Shown here piece by piece: positions 54,102-63,043 of a stretch of 64,000 nucleotides of DNA. The first letter of the stretch is position 1; each line of letters opens with the position of its first letter. This stretch comes from DASTFY01 sp963769115 (GTDB lineage Bacteria > Actinomycetota > Acidimicrobiia > Acidimicrobiales > Ilumatobacteraceae): positions 372,001-436,000 of the forward strand of contig CAVYKN010000019.1 in NCBI GenBank assembly GCA_963769115.1, given 5' to 3'. The notes beneath the pieces are model-generated. The model was given only the letters and a program-made list of their open reading frames with translations. It was not told the DNA's origin and ran no database searches. The translations under genes and the position numbers were made by a program.

Positions 54102-54149
54102 ATGGCGCGCTCGTCCGGTGCGCCTGAAGGAGGCCGGTTGGCCCGATGA
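54102..54149 (+). CDS. Putative 15-aa leader ORF before the SARP regulator gene
   Basis: ATG at 54102 opens a 15-codon frame (MARSSGAPEGGRLAR) whose TGA overlaps the SARP start codon in ATGA. TACCAT (54091-54096) lies 5 nt upstream. A GGAGG for the regulator lies inside it. It may couple or gate translation of the regulator. Low confidence because length is minimal. Confidence 0.35.
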   Translation: MARSSGAPEGGRLAR

Positions 54150-55025
54150 TGACCACCGCCCACCTCGAGCAGGTCACCCCCGGTCAGCCCGGACTGGACG
54201 CTGCGGCCACGGCCACGGCTGCGACCGTCGCCGCGACCATCCTGGCTCCGACCCGACCGGCCCGCACCGTGTTGTCGGTCCGGTTGCTCGGTGGGTGCTG
54301 GGTGACCATCGACCATCGGCCGGTGCCGCTCGCCAACAGCCGCCGCACACGCGCCCTCCTCGCCTTCCTCGTCGATCGCCCCTCACGACCGGTCCCCCGC
54401 GACCTGCTCATGGAGGTGTTCTGGCCGGACTCGAGCCCGGACGCGGCCCGCAACAGCCTCCACGTCGCCATGCACGGGCTGCGCAAGGCGCTGGCGCAGG
54501 CCTGGGACGGCCCCGTCATCGAGTGCCGCGGCGACACCTACCGACTCTCGGACGCCGTCGAGGTCTGGAGCGATGCCGCCGAGCTGGAGCGCCGCAGCGA
54601 GCTCGGAGCCTTCGCCGCGGCCGACGGACGGGTGGACGACGCCATCGCCGAATACGAGACCGGCCTGGCCCTCTATGGCGGCGAGTTCATGGCGGACGAT
54701 CCGTACCTCGACTGGGCTCTGACCCGCCGGGAGGAGCTCCGCCTGCGAGCCGTCGACTGCGCCGAGCAGCTCAGCGAGCTGCACCTGCGCCGGGGCGATC
54801 TCCGCCGGGCCCTGGCCATCTCCAGCCAGGTGTTGCGGGAAGAGCCGTGCCACGAGCCGGCCGCCCGCCGCCTCATGATCGCCTATGCCGCGTCTGGGCC
54901 AGCCCCACATGGCGCTCCGCCTCTACGAGCGGATCGTCCGTGTGCTCGGGCGCGAGCTCGGCGTGGCCGCCGCCGCCGAGACCGAGGCGCTGGCCGGCCA
55001 GATCCGCAGCCGCACCCCCGTCTGA
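54146..55025 (+). CDS. SARP-type transcriptional regulator (OmpR-like DNA-binding plus BTAD), one-base frameshift
   Basis: About 292 aa after correction. Residues 45-130 form the winged helix (SVRLLGGCWVTIDHRPVPL, then RPVPRDLLMEVFWPD and SLHVAMHGLRKAL). The bacterial transcriptional-activation domain follows, with helical repeats (YETGLALYGGEFMADDPY, LRLRAVDCAEQLSELHL). An extra G at about 54896 precedes GQPHMALRLYERIVRVLG. It stands upstream of the small genes and caspase gene on the same strand, so it may activate that module. No ATPase domain is attached. Confidence 0.85.
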
Positions 55026-55151
55026 GCCCTGCCGGGCGTGGCGGGTGCCACACGAGGACACAGCGGCGATTAAGCGTGGGCTCAGCAGCGTGGACGAAGG
55101 TGACGGCGCCCGGTGAGTTCCACCGGCATTCCCCCCAAGCAAGGAGCAGAA

Positions 55152-55652
55152 ATGGCCACCTTCGATCCCAACGTGCCGTCGGGCTTCCTCACCATCACGG
55201 GCGACTTCACGTCCACCGTGCTGGTCGAAGAGGTTCCCGCCATCGGCGTCGGCAACCTCGTGCTCGATCCCACCCGTGAGTTCAAGATCAAGCTGGACTG
55301 GGCCATCGACGGCAACGTCGCCGAGCTGTGGCTCAGCGCGCTCGCCATCGACTCCCCGAACTGGATCGTGACCGCGTACGCCGAGTCGGTGGGCCCAGGC
55401 CCGGAGCAGATCCTCGTGACGCAGAACGTCCCGGTGAACCCGCTGCCGTCGCTCAGCCCGCCGTTCGCGTACACGACGACGCTGACGGTCCCGCCGGGCG
55501 CGCTCCCCGAGGAGAACCCCGGGGACCCGCTGGTGTCCGGCGTCTACAAGCTCGTCGTCACGGTCTTCCTGGACTCCACGTTCGGGTCGCCCGGCTACGA
55601 CGTCATGGGCTTCGCCGAGGGCCCGGTCATCAAGATCGAGGATCCCAACTGA
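55152..55652 (+). CDS. Small all-beta protein of unknown function
   Basis: 166 aa, no cysteine, no signal peptide. Strand-rich throughout: GFLTITGDFTSTVLVEEVPA, FKIKLDWAIDGNVAELWL, TTTLTVPPGALPEENPG, GVYKLVVTVFL. It looks like an immunoglobulin- or C2-like sandwich. AAGGAG lies 6 nt before the ATG. It ends 20 nt before a hairpin terminator, so it may be made in excess over later genes. It could be a binding or presentation partner in the caspase module; function unknown. Confidence 0.7.
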   Translation: MATFDPNVPSGFLTITGDFTSTVLVEEVPAIGVGNLVLDPTREFKIKLDWAIDGNVAELWLSALAIDSPNWIVTAYAESVGPGPEQILVTQNVPVNPLPSLSPPFAYTTTLTVPPGALPEENPGDPLVSGVYKLVVTVFLDSTFGSPGYDVMGFAEGPVIKIEDPN

Positions 55653-55671
55653 CCTGACCCCCAACCTGGAT

Positions 55672-55707
55672 CGGACGGCGCTGGAAGACCTCCTTCGGCG
55701 CCGTCCG
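55672..55707 (+). terminator. Hairpin terminator after the beta-rich protein gene
   Basis: CGGACGGCGC (55672-55681) pairs with GCGCCGTCCG (55698-55707): 10 perfect pairs. GAAG and CTTC inside the loop can extend the fold. TTCC follows but there is no long T-run. Confidence 0.65.
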
Positions 55708-55765
55708 TTCCGCGCGCGTCGAACCGTGGCAGGCTGGGTGCGAGAGCTCCCAGCGGAGGTGCCAC

Positions 55766-55990
55766 ATGGACGACCACGTCATGACCGCCGAGTCATCGCA
55801 CCCGGGCGAGGTTGTGCTCACCTGCGAGATCGACGGATGTGGCCGGCGGGTGGTCGTGCGGCCGAGGAGCATGGTCGTCCTCGACCGGGGCGACGTCGCT
55901 GTGCGCCACACCGGGACTGTGGCGCCTCCGGGGATGCTGCTCACCGTCGGGCCCGCCGCCGCCGGCGACGCCCGGCTCGACCGCGGCTGA
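55766..55990 (+). CDS. Small hypothetical protein, 74 aa
   Basis: Acidic start (DDHVMTAESSHPGEV) then a beta-rich core with one cysteine pair (LTCEIDGCGRRVVVRP). GGAGG lies 6 nt before the ATG, which supports translation. The end is Ala/Gly/Pro-rich. I do not recognise a family. It lies between the terminator and the caspase gene, in the same direction. Confidence 0.55.
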   Translation: MDDHVMTAESSHPGEVVLTCEIDGCGRRVVVRPRSMVVLDRGDVAVRHTGTVAPPGMLLTVGPAAAGDARLDRG

Positions 55991-56016
55991 CGCCGGGCGG
56001 GTACGCCATCGAGCAC

Positions 56017-56175
56017 ATGAGCACCACCTACCGCACCGACCTGCCCCAACTCGACCGCCCCGTGTTCCTGACCGAGCTGCGCCGCCTCGCCCCCTCGCTC
56101 CGCGTGCTCGGCGGCTGTTGCGGCACCAACCACGAGCACATCGACGCCATCAGCGCTGCCTGCGTGCTGGGCTGA
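56017..56175 (+). pseudogene. Internally deleted homocysteine S-methyltransferase remnant (52-aa ORF)
   Basis: The ORF begins like a homocysteine S-methyltransferase (TDLPQLDRPVFLT, where the family continues DGG.ET) and then jumps to its very C-terminal motif, LRVLGGCCGTNHEHIDAI, which carries the two zinc-binding cysteines GGCC. About 250 central residues are missing but the frame is intact. It is thus either a decayed gene or a new mini-protein keeping the Zn-ligand end. It sits 30 nt before the caspase gene. The similarity is read from motif memory, not a search. Confidence 0.6.
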
Positions 56176-56205
56176 GCGACCGCTACCCAGACGGAGGGAC
56201 CGGGC

Positions 56206-58716
56206 ATGGCCAAACGAGCGCTGCTGATCGGGAGCCAGACCTACGGGTTGACCGGTGTGAACGGCGACGTGGCGCTGATGGCCGAGACGCTCGAGGCCCG
56301 CGGCTTCGAGACAGAGGTGCGGATCGACGACGACGCCACCAGAGCCGGGATCATCGCCGCGTACGAAGGCCTCATCGAGACGACACCGAGCGGGTCGGCC
56401 GACCCGGTGGTCATCTACTACTCGGGTCATGGCGGCCGCACAGCCCTCGACGGATGGGAGGACCTCCAACGACGGGGCCAGCGTTCGCACCTCCGCTACC
56501 TGGTCCCCTTCGACATGGCCGCCAGCAGCGAGAGCGACTTCCGCGGCCTGCTGTCCGAGGAGCTGAGCAGCCTGCAGCGGCGGCTGACCGCCAAGACCGA
56601 GAACGTGACGACCATCCTCGACTGTTGCCACTCGGGCACCATGTCTCGCGATGCGGACCTGATGCCCAAGGCCGCTCCCCGCTCCTTCCCGTACGAGGCC
56701 GCGCTCCCGCTGCTGGCCGCGCTGGAGGCCGAGAGCGGCGCAGCGACCTCCCTCGACGACTCGAACCCGCTGGCCGTGCGCGTCGTCGCCTGCGATCCCC
56801 TGCAGTCGGCGTACGAGCGGCCGAGCTCGCTGGGTGGCCGGCACGGCGCGCTCACCGAACAGCTCGTGCTGTCGCTCCGCGAGCTCGGTGACCGGCCGCT
56901 CACGTGGCGCGTCCTCGGCAATCGGATCCGCCGCACCATCACGACGTCGTTGCCGACGCAACGACCGGAGATCGAGGGCCCAGCTGATCGGCTGTTGTTC
57001 TCGCTCACCACCAGGGCAGCGGCGAACGCACTCCCCGTTGCCGTCACCGACGGTGCGGTGCGCATCGAGGCCGCCGGCCTCTTCGGCGTCTCCGTCGGCG
57101 ACCGGTACGAGCTGCTGTCGGCCGACGACGTCTCGCTGGGCCAGGCCGAGGTGGAGCGCATCGACGGCGACGTCGCCGTCCTCGCCGTCGCCGGCAAGGC
57201 CAAGGCGGGAGCCACCTACGACGACGCGGTCGCCGTGCCGGTGCGCACGAGCCGGACCAAGGCGGTCGAGCTGGACCTCGAGCCCCCGGTACGCGCCGCG
57301 GTCGAGGAACGCCTGGCCACCTCGACGATGCTCCATGCCGCCGCCGATGGCGAGGCCGGGGTGGCGCGCATCGCCCGGGCCGGTGACGGAGACGGTGACG
57401 GCGCGCTGACCGTGCTCGACAGCGGCGGGTTCGCCGTGCAGGACGGGACGTTCGCGACGGATCCGGCCGGAATCGGCGAGGCCGTGAAGCTGGCCGAGCG
57501 CGTGGCGCGGGCGGAGCGCCTGCGGGGCCTCGACCGTGGGGATGCGGACCTCGCAGGACAGGTCCACGTGGAGCTGCGGTCGCACGGCGGCGAGGGGGGC
57601 GACGTCCGGACCCTGGCCGCCAGCGGCGAGCGCCTCTACCGCGGGGAGCACATCAGCCTTCAGGTGACCAACAACTCAGATCGAGACCTTTACGTCGGCC
57701 TCTTCGACATCGACACCGCCTACGCCATCACGCTGCTGAGCTCCGACGAACCGAAGGGCTGGCGCATCCCGCCGGGTGAGTCCAGGACTCCGGGCGGCCC
57801 GGACGGCATACCCCTGGAGTGGGATCCCGGCGTGCCCGACGACGCGGAACGGCCGGAGACCTTGCTCGTCATCGCTGCCACCCAACCGCAACAGTTCGAC
57901 GCGCTCACGACGGGTGGGGTGACCCGCGGTGAGCCCGGCGGCGGCAGCTCGTTGGAGTCACTGCTGGCCGAGGCGGGCACGGGCACGAGGGGTTGGCCGG
58001 CCAGCCGCGCGGAGGCGGTGGCGTATTGCGCCAAGCCCGTGGACTTCTACCTCGTGCCGGCCGAGCCGCCTGCGCTCGGCGAGCCTCCCTTCGCCATCGA
58101 GGACCTCCCAGACCTCTCGCAGCGGGGCCTGCAGCCCCGCAGCGCCGTCGCCCCTCCGTCCCGCCTCGCCGTGCGCCTGGTCAACCTGCGGGTCCGGAAC
58201 AACAAGGCCCTGTTCAAGGCCGCGGTCAGGGTGGACGCGCTGATCCTCACCAGCGGCGACCAGCAGGTGATCGCCACGCCGTTCACGTTCCGGTTCCCGG
58301 ACGTCGCCGACGGCGATCTCCTCCCGGCCGACAACCTCCTGCTCTACCACGGTGACGTCAAGGACTTCCTGGACATCGCCATCTGGGCCAACCGGGACGA
58401 CGAGAAGGGCGTGGACCTCGCGGTGCTCTTCGAGCAGGCCGTCAACGATCCGAAGGTCAAGGGAGCGCTGACGATCGTGGCCGGTCTGGTCATCGCCGCC
58501 GCGCCCGCAGCCGCGGCGGTCGCCACGGTCGGGGCGGTGGCGACGGTCGTCCGGGTCGGCGCATCGTTGATCAGCGCCGCGGTCGGCAAGGAGATCGGTC
58601 TCTACCGGACCAGCTTCCTGCCCTTCGAGCAGTTCGGCCTGGGCCGGCAGCCGAAGGAAGGTTTCCGCACGGCGAAGGGGATCGAGTTCGCCTACGAAGT
58701 GGTCGACCCGGGCTGA
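56206..58716 (+). CDS. Caspase-like (C14) peptidase with C-terminal beta-rich and hydrophobic regions
   Basis: 836 aa. The p20-like domain (1-265) has His75 in YYSGHGG and Cys141 in TILDCCHSG, the caspase dyad; RALLIGSQTYGLTGVNGDV is strand 1. Residues about 475-570 resemble a DUF4384-type domain (NNSDRDLYVGLFDIDTAYAI). Residues about 755-795 are hydrophobic and glycine/alanine-rich (VAGLVIAAAPAAAAVATVGA), a possible membrane-inserting segment. The TIR gene follows after 16 nt. A bacterial effector caspase that could cleave host or module proteins on triggering is inferred. Substrate preference (Arg/Lys or Asp) cannot be read. Confidence 0.88.
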   Translation: MAKRALLIGSQTYGLTGVNGDVALMAETLEARGFETEVRIDDDATRAGIIAAYEGLIETTPSGSADPVVIYYSGHGGRTALDGWEDLQRRGQRSHLRYLVPFDMAASSESDFRGLLSEELSSLQRRLTAKTENVTTILDCCHSGTMSRDADLMPKAAPRSFPYEAALPLLAALEAESGAATSLDDSNPLAVRVVACDPLQSAYERPSSLGGRHGALTEQLVLSLRELGDRPLTWRVLGNRIRRTITTSLPTQRPEIEGPADRLLFSLTTRAAANALPVAVTDGAVRIEAAGLFGVSVGDRYELLSADDVSLGQAEVERIDGDVAVLAVAGKAKAGATYDDAVAVPVRTSRTKAVELDLEPPVRAAVEERLATSTMLHAAADGEAGVARIARAGDGDGDGALTVLDSGGFAVQDGTFATDPAGIGEAVKLAERVARAERLRGLDRGDADLAGQVHVELRSHGGEGGDVRTLAASGERLYRGEHISLQVTNNSDRDLYVGLFDIDTAYAITLLSSDEPKGWRIPPGESRTPGGPDGIPLEWDPGVPDDAERPETLLVIAATQPQQFDALTTGGVTRGEPGGGSSLESLLAEAGTGTRGWPASRAEAVAYCAKPVDFYLVPAEPPALGEPPFAIEDLPDLSQRGLQPRSAVAPPSRLAVRLVNLRVRNNKALFKAAVRVDALILTSGDQQVIATPFTFRFPDVADGDLLPADNLLLYHGDVKDFLDIAIWANRDDEKGVDLAVLFEQAVNDPKVKGALTIVAGLVIAAAPAAAAVATVGAVATVVRVGASLISAAVGKEIGLYRTSFLPFEQFGLGRQPKEGFRTAKGIEFAYEVVDPG

Positions 58717-58732
58717 CCACCGAGGAGTTGAG

Positions 58733-59671
58733 ATGGCTGAGCACGCGCTGCGGATGGTGATCTGCACCACGCCGGACGATGTCCCACGGGTGGAACCGAT
58801 CGCGGAGCTGCTCCGGTCTCCGGCCCGGCGCTCAGTGTCGATCATCCACGACGAGCCGGGCGGGCTCCCCTGGTGGGAGTCGGTGGTCGACGAGATCCGC
58901 CAGGCCGCGCTCTTCATCGTGGCTCTCAGCCCGGCCGCGCTCGATCCGACCTCGAGCGCCGGGACGATGGTCGCTGCTGCGCTGGCCTTCGCCCGCGCCT
59001 GCGAGCGCGAGTGCCTCGTCGTCTCCGTGGCGGATGTCGAAGCGGAAGCCCTTCCCGCCGGCATCGAGCGCGGCACGATCGTGGACTGCCGAGCCCTCGA
59101 CGCCACCTCGGTGCCACGGCTGTTCCAGAGGTTGGCGACCGTCGGTCAGCCCGAGCCGCCTCCCGACTGGGTGGTCGACCCCCCGCTCCCCGTGCACATC
59201 GACCGGCCGAGCTCCGTGTTCATCTCGTACCGCCGGGACGACACGAAGTGGGCGATCGTCCCGCTTCGGGAACGGATCGAGGCGATACTCGGGCCCGCCA
59301 CGGTCTTCCACGACATCGTGTCCATCGCCCCGGGCGTGGACTTCCGGCCGGAGCTGGCCAAGGGGATCGACCGGGCCGACGTGATCCTGGTCCTGATCGG
59401 ATCGAGCTGGCTCGAGGAGCTGAACAAGCGGCAGGGCGGCACCGAGCAGGACCAGGTCCTCGTCGAGGTCGAGCTGGCTCTCGCCAGCGGCAAGCCGGTG
59501 GTCCCCCTGCTGGTCGACGAGGCCCCCATGCCAGCCCCGACCGAGCTCCCCGACGTGATCCGGCTGCTGGCCTATCGCAACGGCCAACCGCTCCGCGCCG
59601 CCGACGTCGACGCCGATGTCACCGGGATCATCGTCCGGATCGGGTTCACGCCGGTGCCGGGTACCGGCTGA
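58733..59671 (+). CDS. Protein with two TIR-like modules
   Basis: 312 aa. The second module (about 158-300) is a clear TIR domain: SSVFISYRRDD, GPATVFHDIVSIAPGVDF, ADVILVLIGSSWL and QVLVEVELALASGKPVVPLLV; the Glu in the last helix could be the NAD-cleaving residue. The first module (1-125) has a similar layout (RMVICTTPDDVPRVEPIAEL, QAALFIVALSPAALDP) but lacks the SYRRDD box. Such tandem TIRs act as scaffold plus NADase or as paired adapters. GAGGAG precedes the ATG. Its 3' end overlaps the TPR gene by 26 nt. Confidence 0.87.
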   Translation: MAEHALRMVICTTPDDVPRVEPIAELLRSPARRSVSIIHDEPGGLPWWESVVDEIRQAALFIVALSPAALDPTSSAGTMVAAALAFARACERECLVVSVADVEAEALPAGIERGTIVDCRALDATSVPRLFQRLATVGQPEPPPDWVVDPPLPVHIDRPSSVFISYRRDDTKWAIVPLRERIEAILGPATVFHDIVSIAPGVDFRPELAKGIDRADVILVLIGSSWLEELNKRQGGTEQDQVLVEVELALASGKPVVPLLVDEAPMPAPTELPDVIRLLAYRNGQPLRAADVDADVTGIIVRIGFTPVPGTG

Positions 59672-62600
59672 TCTCGTCCCTCAGCATCGCCTCGGCCCGC
59701 TCCACCGCTTCGCGGTGCGAGTCGAGGCGGCCCTCCTGCCGGGCCTGGAGCAGGTCGTCCCGCGCCGAGTCGAGCATGGCTCGGGCGCGAGCCGGATCGG
59801 CGTGCTTCCTCAAGAGGTCGATGGCGCCCTCGTACTCGTCGAGCGCGACACGCGGCCGCCGGCTGGCCAGCAGCACGAGACCGAGGTCGAGGCGGGCCTC
59901 GGGCAACTCCCGTTCGCCGGGGGTCGTCCGGCCGAGCAACGCCGCGGCCCAGGTGAGCTGGTTCAACCGGAAGGCACACCAGCCGGCCACGGTCAGCGTG
60001 TTGCGGTCGGCCCAGACGCCCTCGTCCACGGTGGCCAGGACACGCCGGTACACGTCGTGAGCGTCCGACGTCCGCCCGGACCGCTCGAGGGCCCTTCCCA
60101 GCTCCTGCTGGTACCACGCGACATCGTCGTCGAGGTCGACTGCGGTCCGCAGGAGGTCAGCGGCCTCCGGCCACCGCTCGAGCTTGCTGTAGCAGTATCC
60201 GAGCCCGGCGGCGGCGAACGCGTTGGCCGGCTGCTCCCGTACCAGCGGCTCCAGCAGCTCGACCGCCTCCCCGATGCGTCCGATGTCGGCCAGCAGGCCT
60301 CCCCGCGTGGCCCGCGCCCACGAGTCGTGCTCGCCGGCGGCCAGCAGGTGGTCGACGTCGTCCAGCGCCTCCACGTGCCGGTCGACGTCGGCCAGGGCCC
60401 GAACCCTCATCTGGCGGACGAAGGTGTGATCGGGGTTGATGTCGAGGAGCTCGGTCGCCAGGTCGACAGCCTCGGCCGAGCGTCCCAGGTCGACCAGCAG
60501 CGCGCATCTCACCGCCTTGGCCGCGACGTCCTCGGGCTCGGCCGCCAGGTGGGCGTCGATCGCCGCCATGGCTTCCGCGGCCCGGCCGAGGAGCCGCAGC
60601 ACCTCCGTCCGGGCGACGACGACGGTCCCGGTGCTCGTTCCGCCGGCGATGATCCGGTCGAGCTCCTCCAGGACGTGGCGCAACCGCGACGGGTCGGGCT
60701 GGGCGGACCCGGACAGCAGCAGCTCCTCGATCGCCCACGGGTAAGGAGTGGCGGCGATGGCGGCGAGCAGATCGTCCACGGCCTCGTCGTGCTGACCGCG
60801 GGCCCGCTGCACCTGGCCCCTGGTGGCGCGGGCGTACGAATCGTCGGGATCGCGGTCGAGGGCCGTGTTCAGGCGGTCCAACGCTTCGTCGAACCTGCCC
60901 TGGCGCCGGTACAGCTCGCCGAGCTCGACGTACACCCACGTCTCGGGTGAGCCTTCGAGTGCTCTGAGGAGCAGATCCTCGGCCTCCTCGAGCTGGTCTC
61001 TCGCCACGTACAGCTGACCCTTGGTCCCGAGCGCGAAGGCGTTGCCGGGATCGAACCGGAGCGCCTCGTCGAGGTAGGCGAGGGCGTCGTCGATCCGGCC
61101 GTCCATCCGGGCGACCTCACCCCGCCATGCCAGCGCCACCGCACGCGACGACGCGGTCTCGTCGTCGTCCGCCAGACGATCGAGCGCCAGCGCGAAATCG
61201 GCGTCGGCGCCGTCGAGGTTGTCCGTGTTGTAGCGCAGGCGGCCCCGCTCGAGGAGGGCCCCGGTCTCACCCTGCGGGGCGAGGGCCACCGCCTCATCCA
61301 TCTCGAGCTGTGCTTCCCCGTCGCGGCCCAACTGCGACAGGACGGCGGACTGGTCCAGGTGGATCTGCATCAGGAGAGCATCCGTCGCCTCGCCGTCGCC
61401 GGCCGTGGCCGTCCCCGCTGCGTCGCGGAGGGCGGCGAGCGCCTCGTCGAGCCGACCTTCCTGGTTGAGGATGAACGCCCGCATCTGGAGTCGTCGCGCA
61501 TCGGGCGGGTTGGACCGGTCCAGCGTGTCGAGGTCCTCGAGGGCGAGGTCGCGCATCCCCAGGAGGTTGCGCACGAAGGCTCGCCGCTCCAAGAGCTCGG
61601 GATCGTTCGGGAACCACACGAGCGCGCCGTCGAGCGTCTCCATCGCGCCGAAGGGGTCGTCGGCGATCATGAGGTTCGCCATGCTGGCGAAGGCGCTCGC
61701 CACGGGCTGCTGCGTGATGGCCTCCTCGAGGATGGGCAGCGCGTCCGGGCTCGCCAACTCCGCCAGCACCTCCCCCTTCGTGGCCAGGACCTCGCCGTCG
61801 TCACCGAGGGCCAGGGCCTGATCGAGCACCGCCAGGGACTCCTCCGGCTGCCCCGTCCGGCGCAGCGCCTTCCCGAGTGCATGGAGCCACTCCTGCTCGC
61901 GCGGCTCGATCGAGAGCGCACGCTCGTATGCCTCGACCGCTTCGTCGGCGCGATCCATCGCCAGCAGCGCCGCACCCCTCCCTCCGTGCGCGGCGGCCAG
62001 ACCGGGCTCCAGCTCGGCGGCGCGAGAGAAGCTCTCCAGCGCCGGGAGGAACGCACTGCCGTCGTCGTCGAGCGGCGTGGCCGCCAGCAGCGCCTCGCCG
62101 AGCTGGAGCCGCGTCGGGCGCTCGACGGGCGGAGATCCACGAGGGTCCGCGCGTCGTCCAGGGCTCCCGCGTGATCGCCGACGATCAGACGGATCTGGGC
62201 TCGTGCCCGGACCAGTGTGGGTTCGCCCGGGTGCACGCTCGCGGCGCCGTCGAGCACATCCAGAGCTTCCTTGGCCCGTCCCTCGTCGCGCAGGATCCGG
62301 GCCTGGACGGCGGCGCTCCAGGCATCCGTTCCGCCGAGGGTCCCCGCCTGCTCGAGCCGATCGAGCGCAGTGTCGAGACGGCCCGCGGCCCGGTCGAGCT
62401 CCGCCTGCGTCGCCAGCACACGGGGCTCCGACGGCGCCTGTTCGACCGCGCGGTCGACGAGAGTCGCGGCCCGGTCCCGGTCGCCGGCCTCCACCGCCAC
62501 CCGAGCCGCGTCGACGAGGAGGTCGACGTCGTCCGGGGCCAGCTCGGTGGCGAGGCAGAGCTCGTCACAGGCCTCCCTGAACCGGTCGCTTCCGGCGAAG

Positions 62601-63043
62601 AGCTCGGCAACCTGCCGGCGGGCGGTGACGGCCTCGCCGACGTGTCCGCGTCGCGTCGACGCATCCGCCAGGGCTTGCAGGAGGCCGGCGTGCGGGCCGG
62701 TCGCGGCCAGCACGGTCCGCGCCAGCCGCGAGGCGTGCCCGGACCGCCCGACCGAGTTCAGCGCCTTCGCAATGTCGGCGGCGTCACTGGCCGACAGGTC
62801 GCCAGCGTGCGCAGCGTCGTACAGCCCTGCACTGCGGGTCAACGCATGCGTCGAGGCTTCCTCGTCGCCGAGCCGGTGGTACGCCTCCCCGAGCACGCTC
62901 CACGCGGCGGCCTCGATGTTCCTGAACGCCTCGAGCGCCGTGAGGAGGTCGCTGACGACCACCTCCGGACGGCCGTGGTCGAGCTCCGAACGCGCCCGGG
63001 TCAAGCGCGAGGCCAGTGACTCGCGCCCAAGGTCCCCGGTCAC
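59646..63043 (-). CDS. Large TPR-repeat protein (about 1,132 aa), one-base frameshift
   Basis: Almost the whole protein is tetratricopeptide repeats, for example AWRGEVARMDGRIDDALAYL, ELGELYRRQGRFDEALDRL and LGYCYSKLERWPEAADLLRT. A missing base at about 62126 separates TLVDLRP from VERPTRLQLGEALLAA. There are no membrane or catalytic motifs. GTG start, GTGA-coupled to the gene before it. Likely a scaffold or sensor surface that would hold or restrain the caspase and TIR proteins, which are encoded convergently. Confidence 0.85.

Noticed and set aside
56206..63043. Caspase plus TPR as a type III-E CRISPR Craspase relative
   Set aside because: No RAMP/Cas7 domains or array are visible; the TPR protein lacks the caspase domain and is a separate gene.
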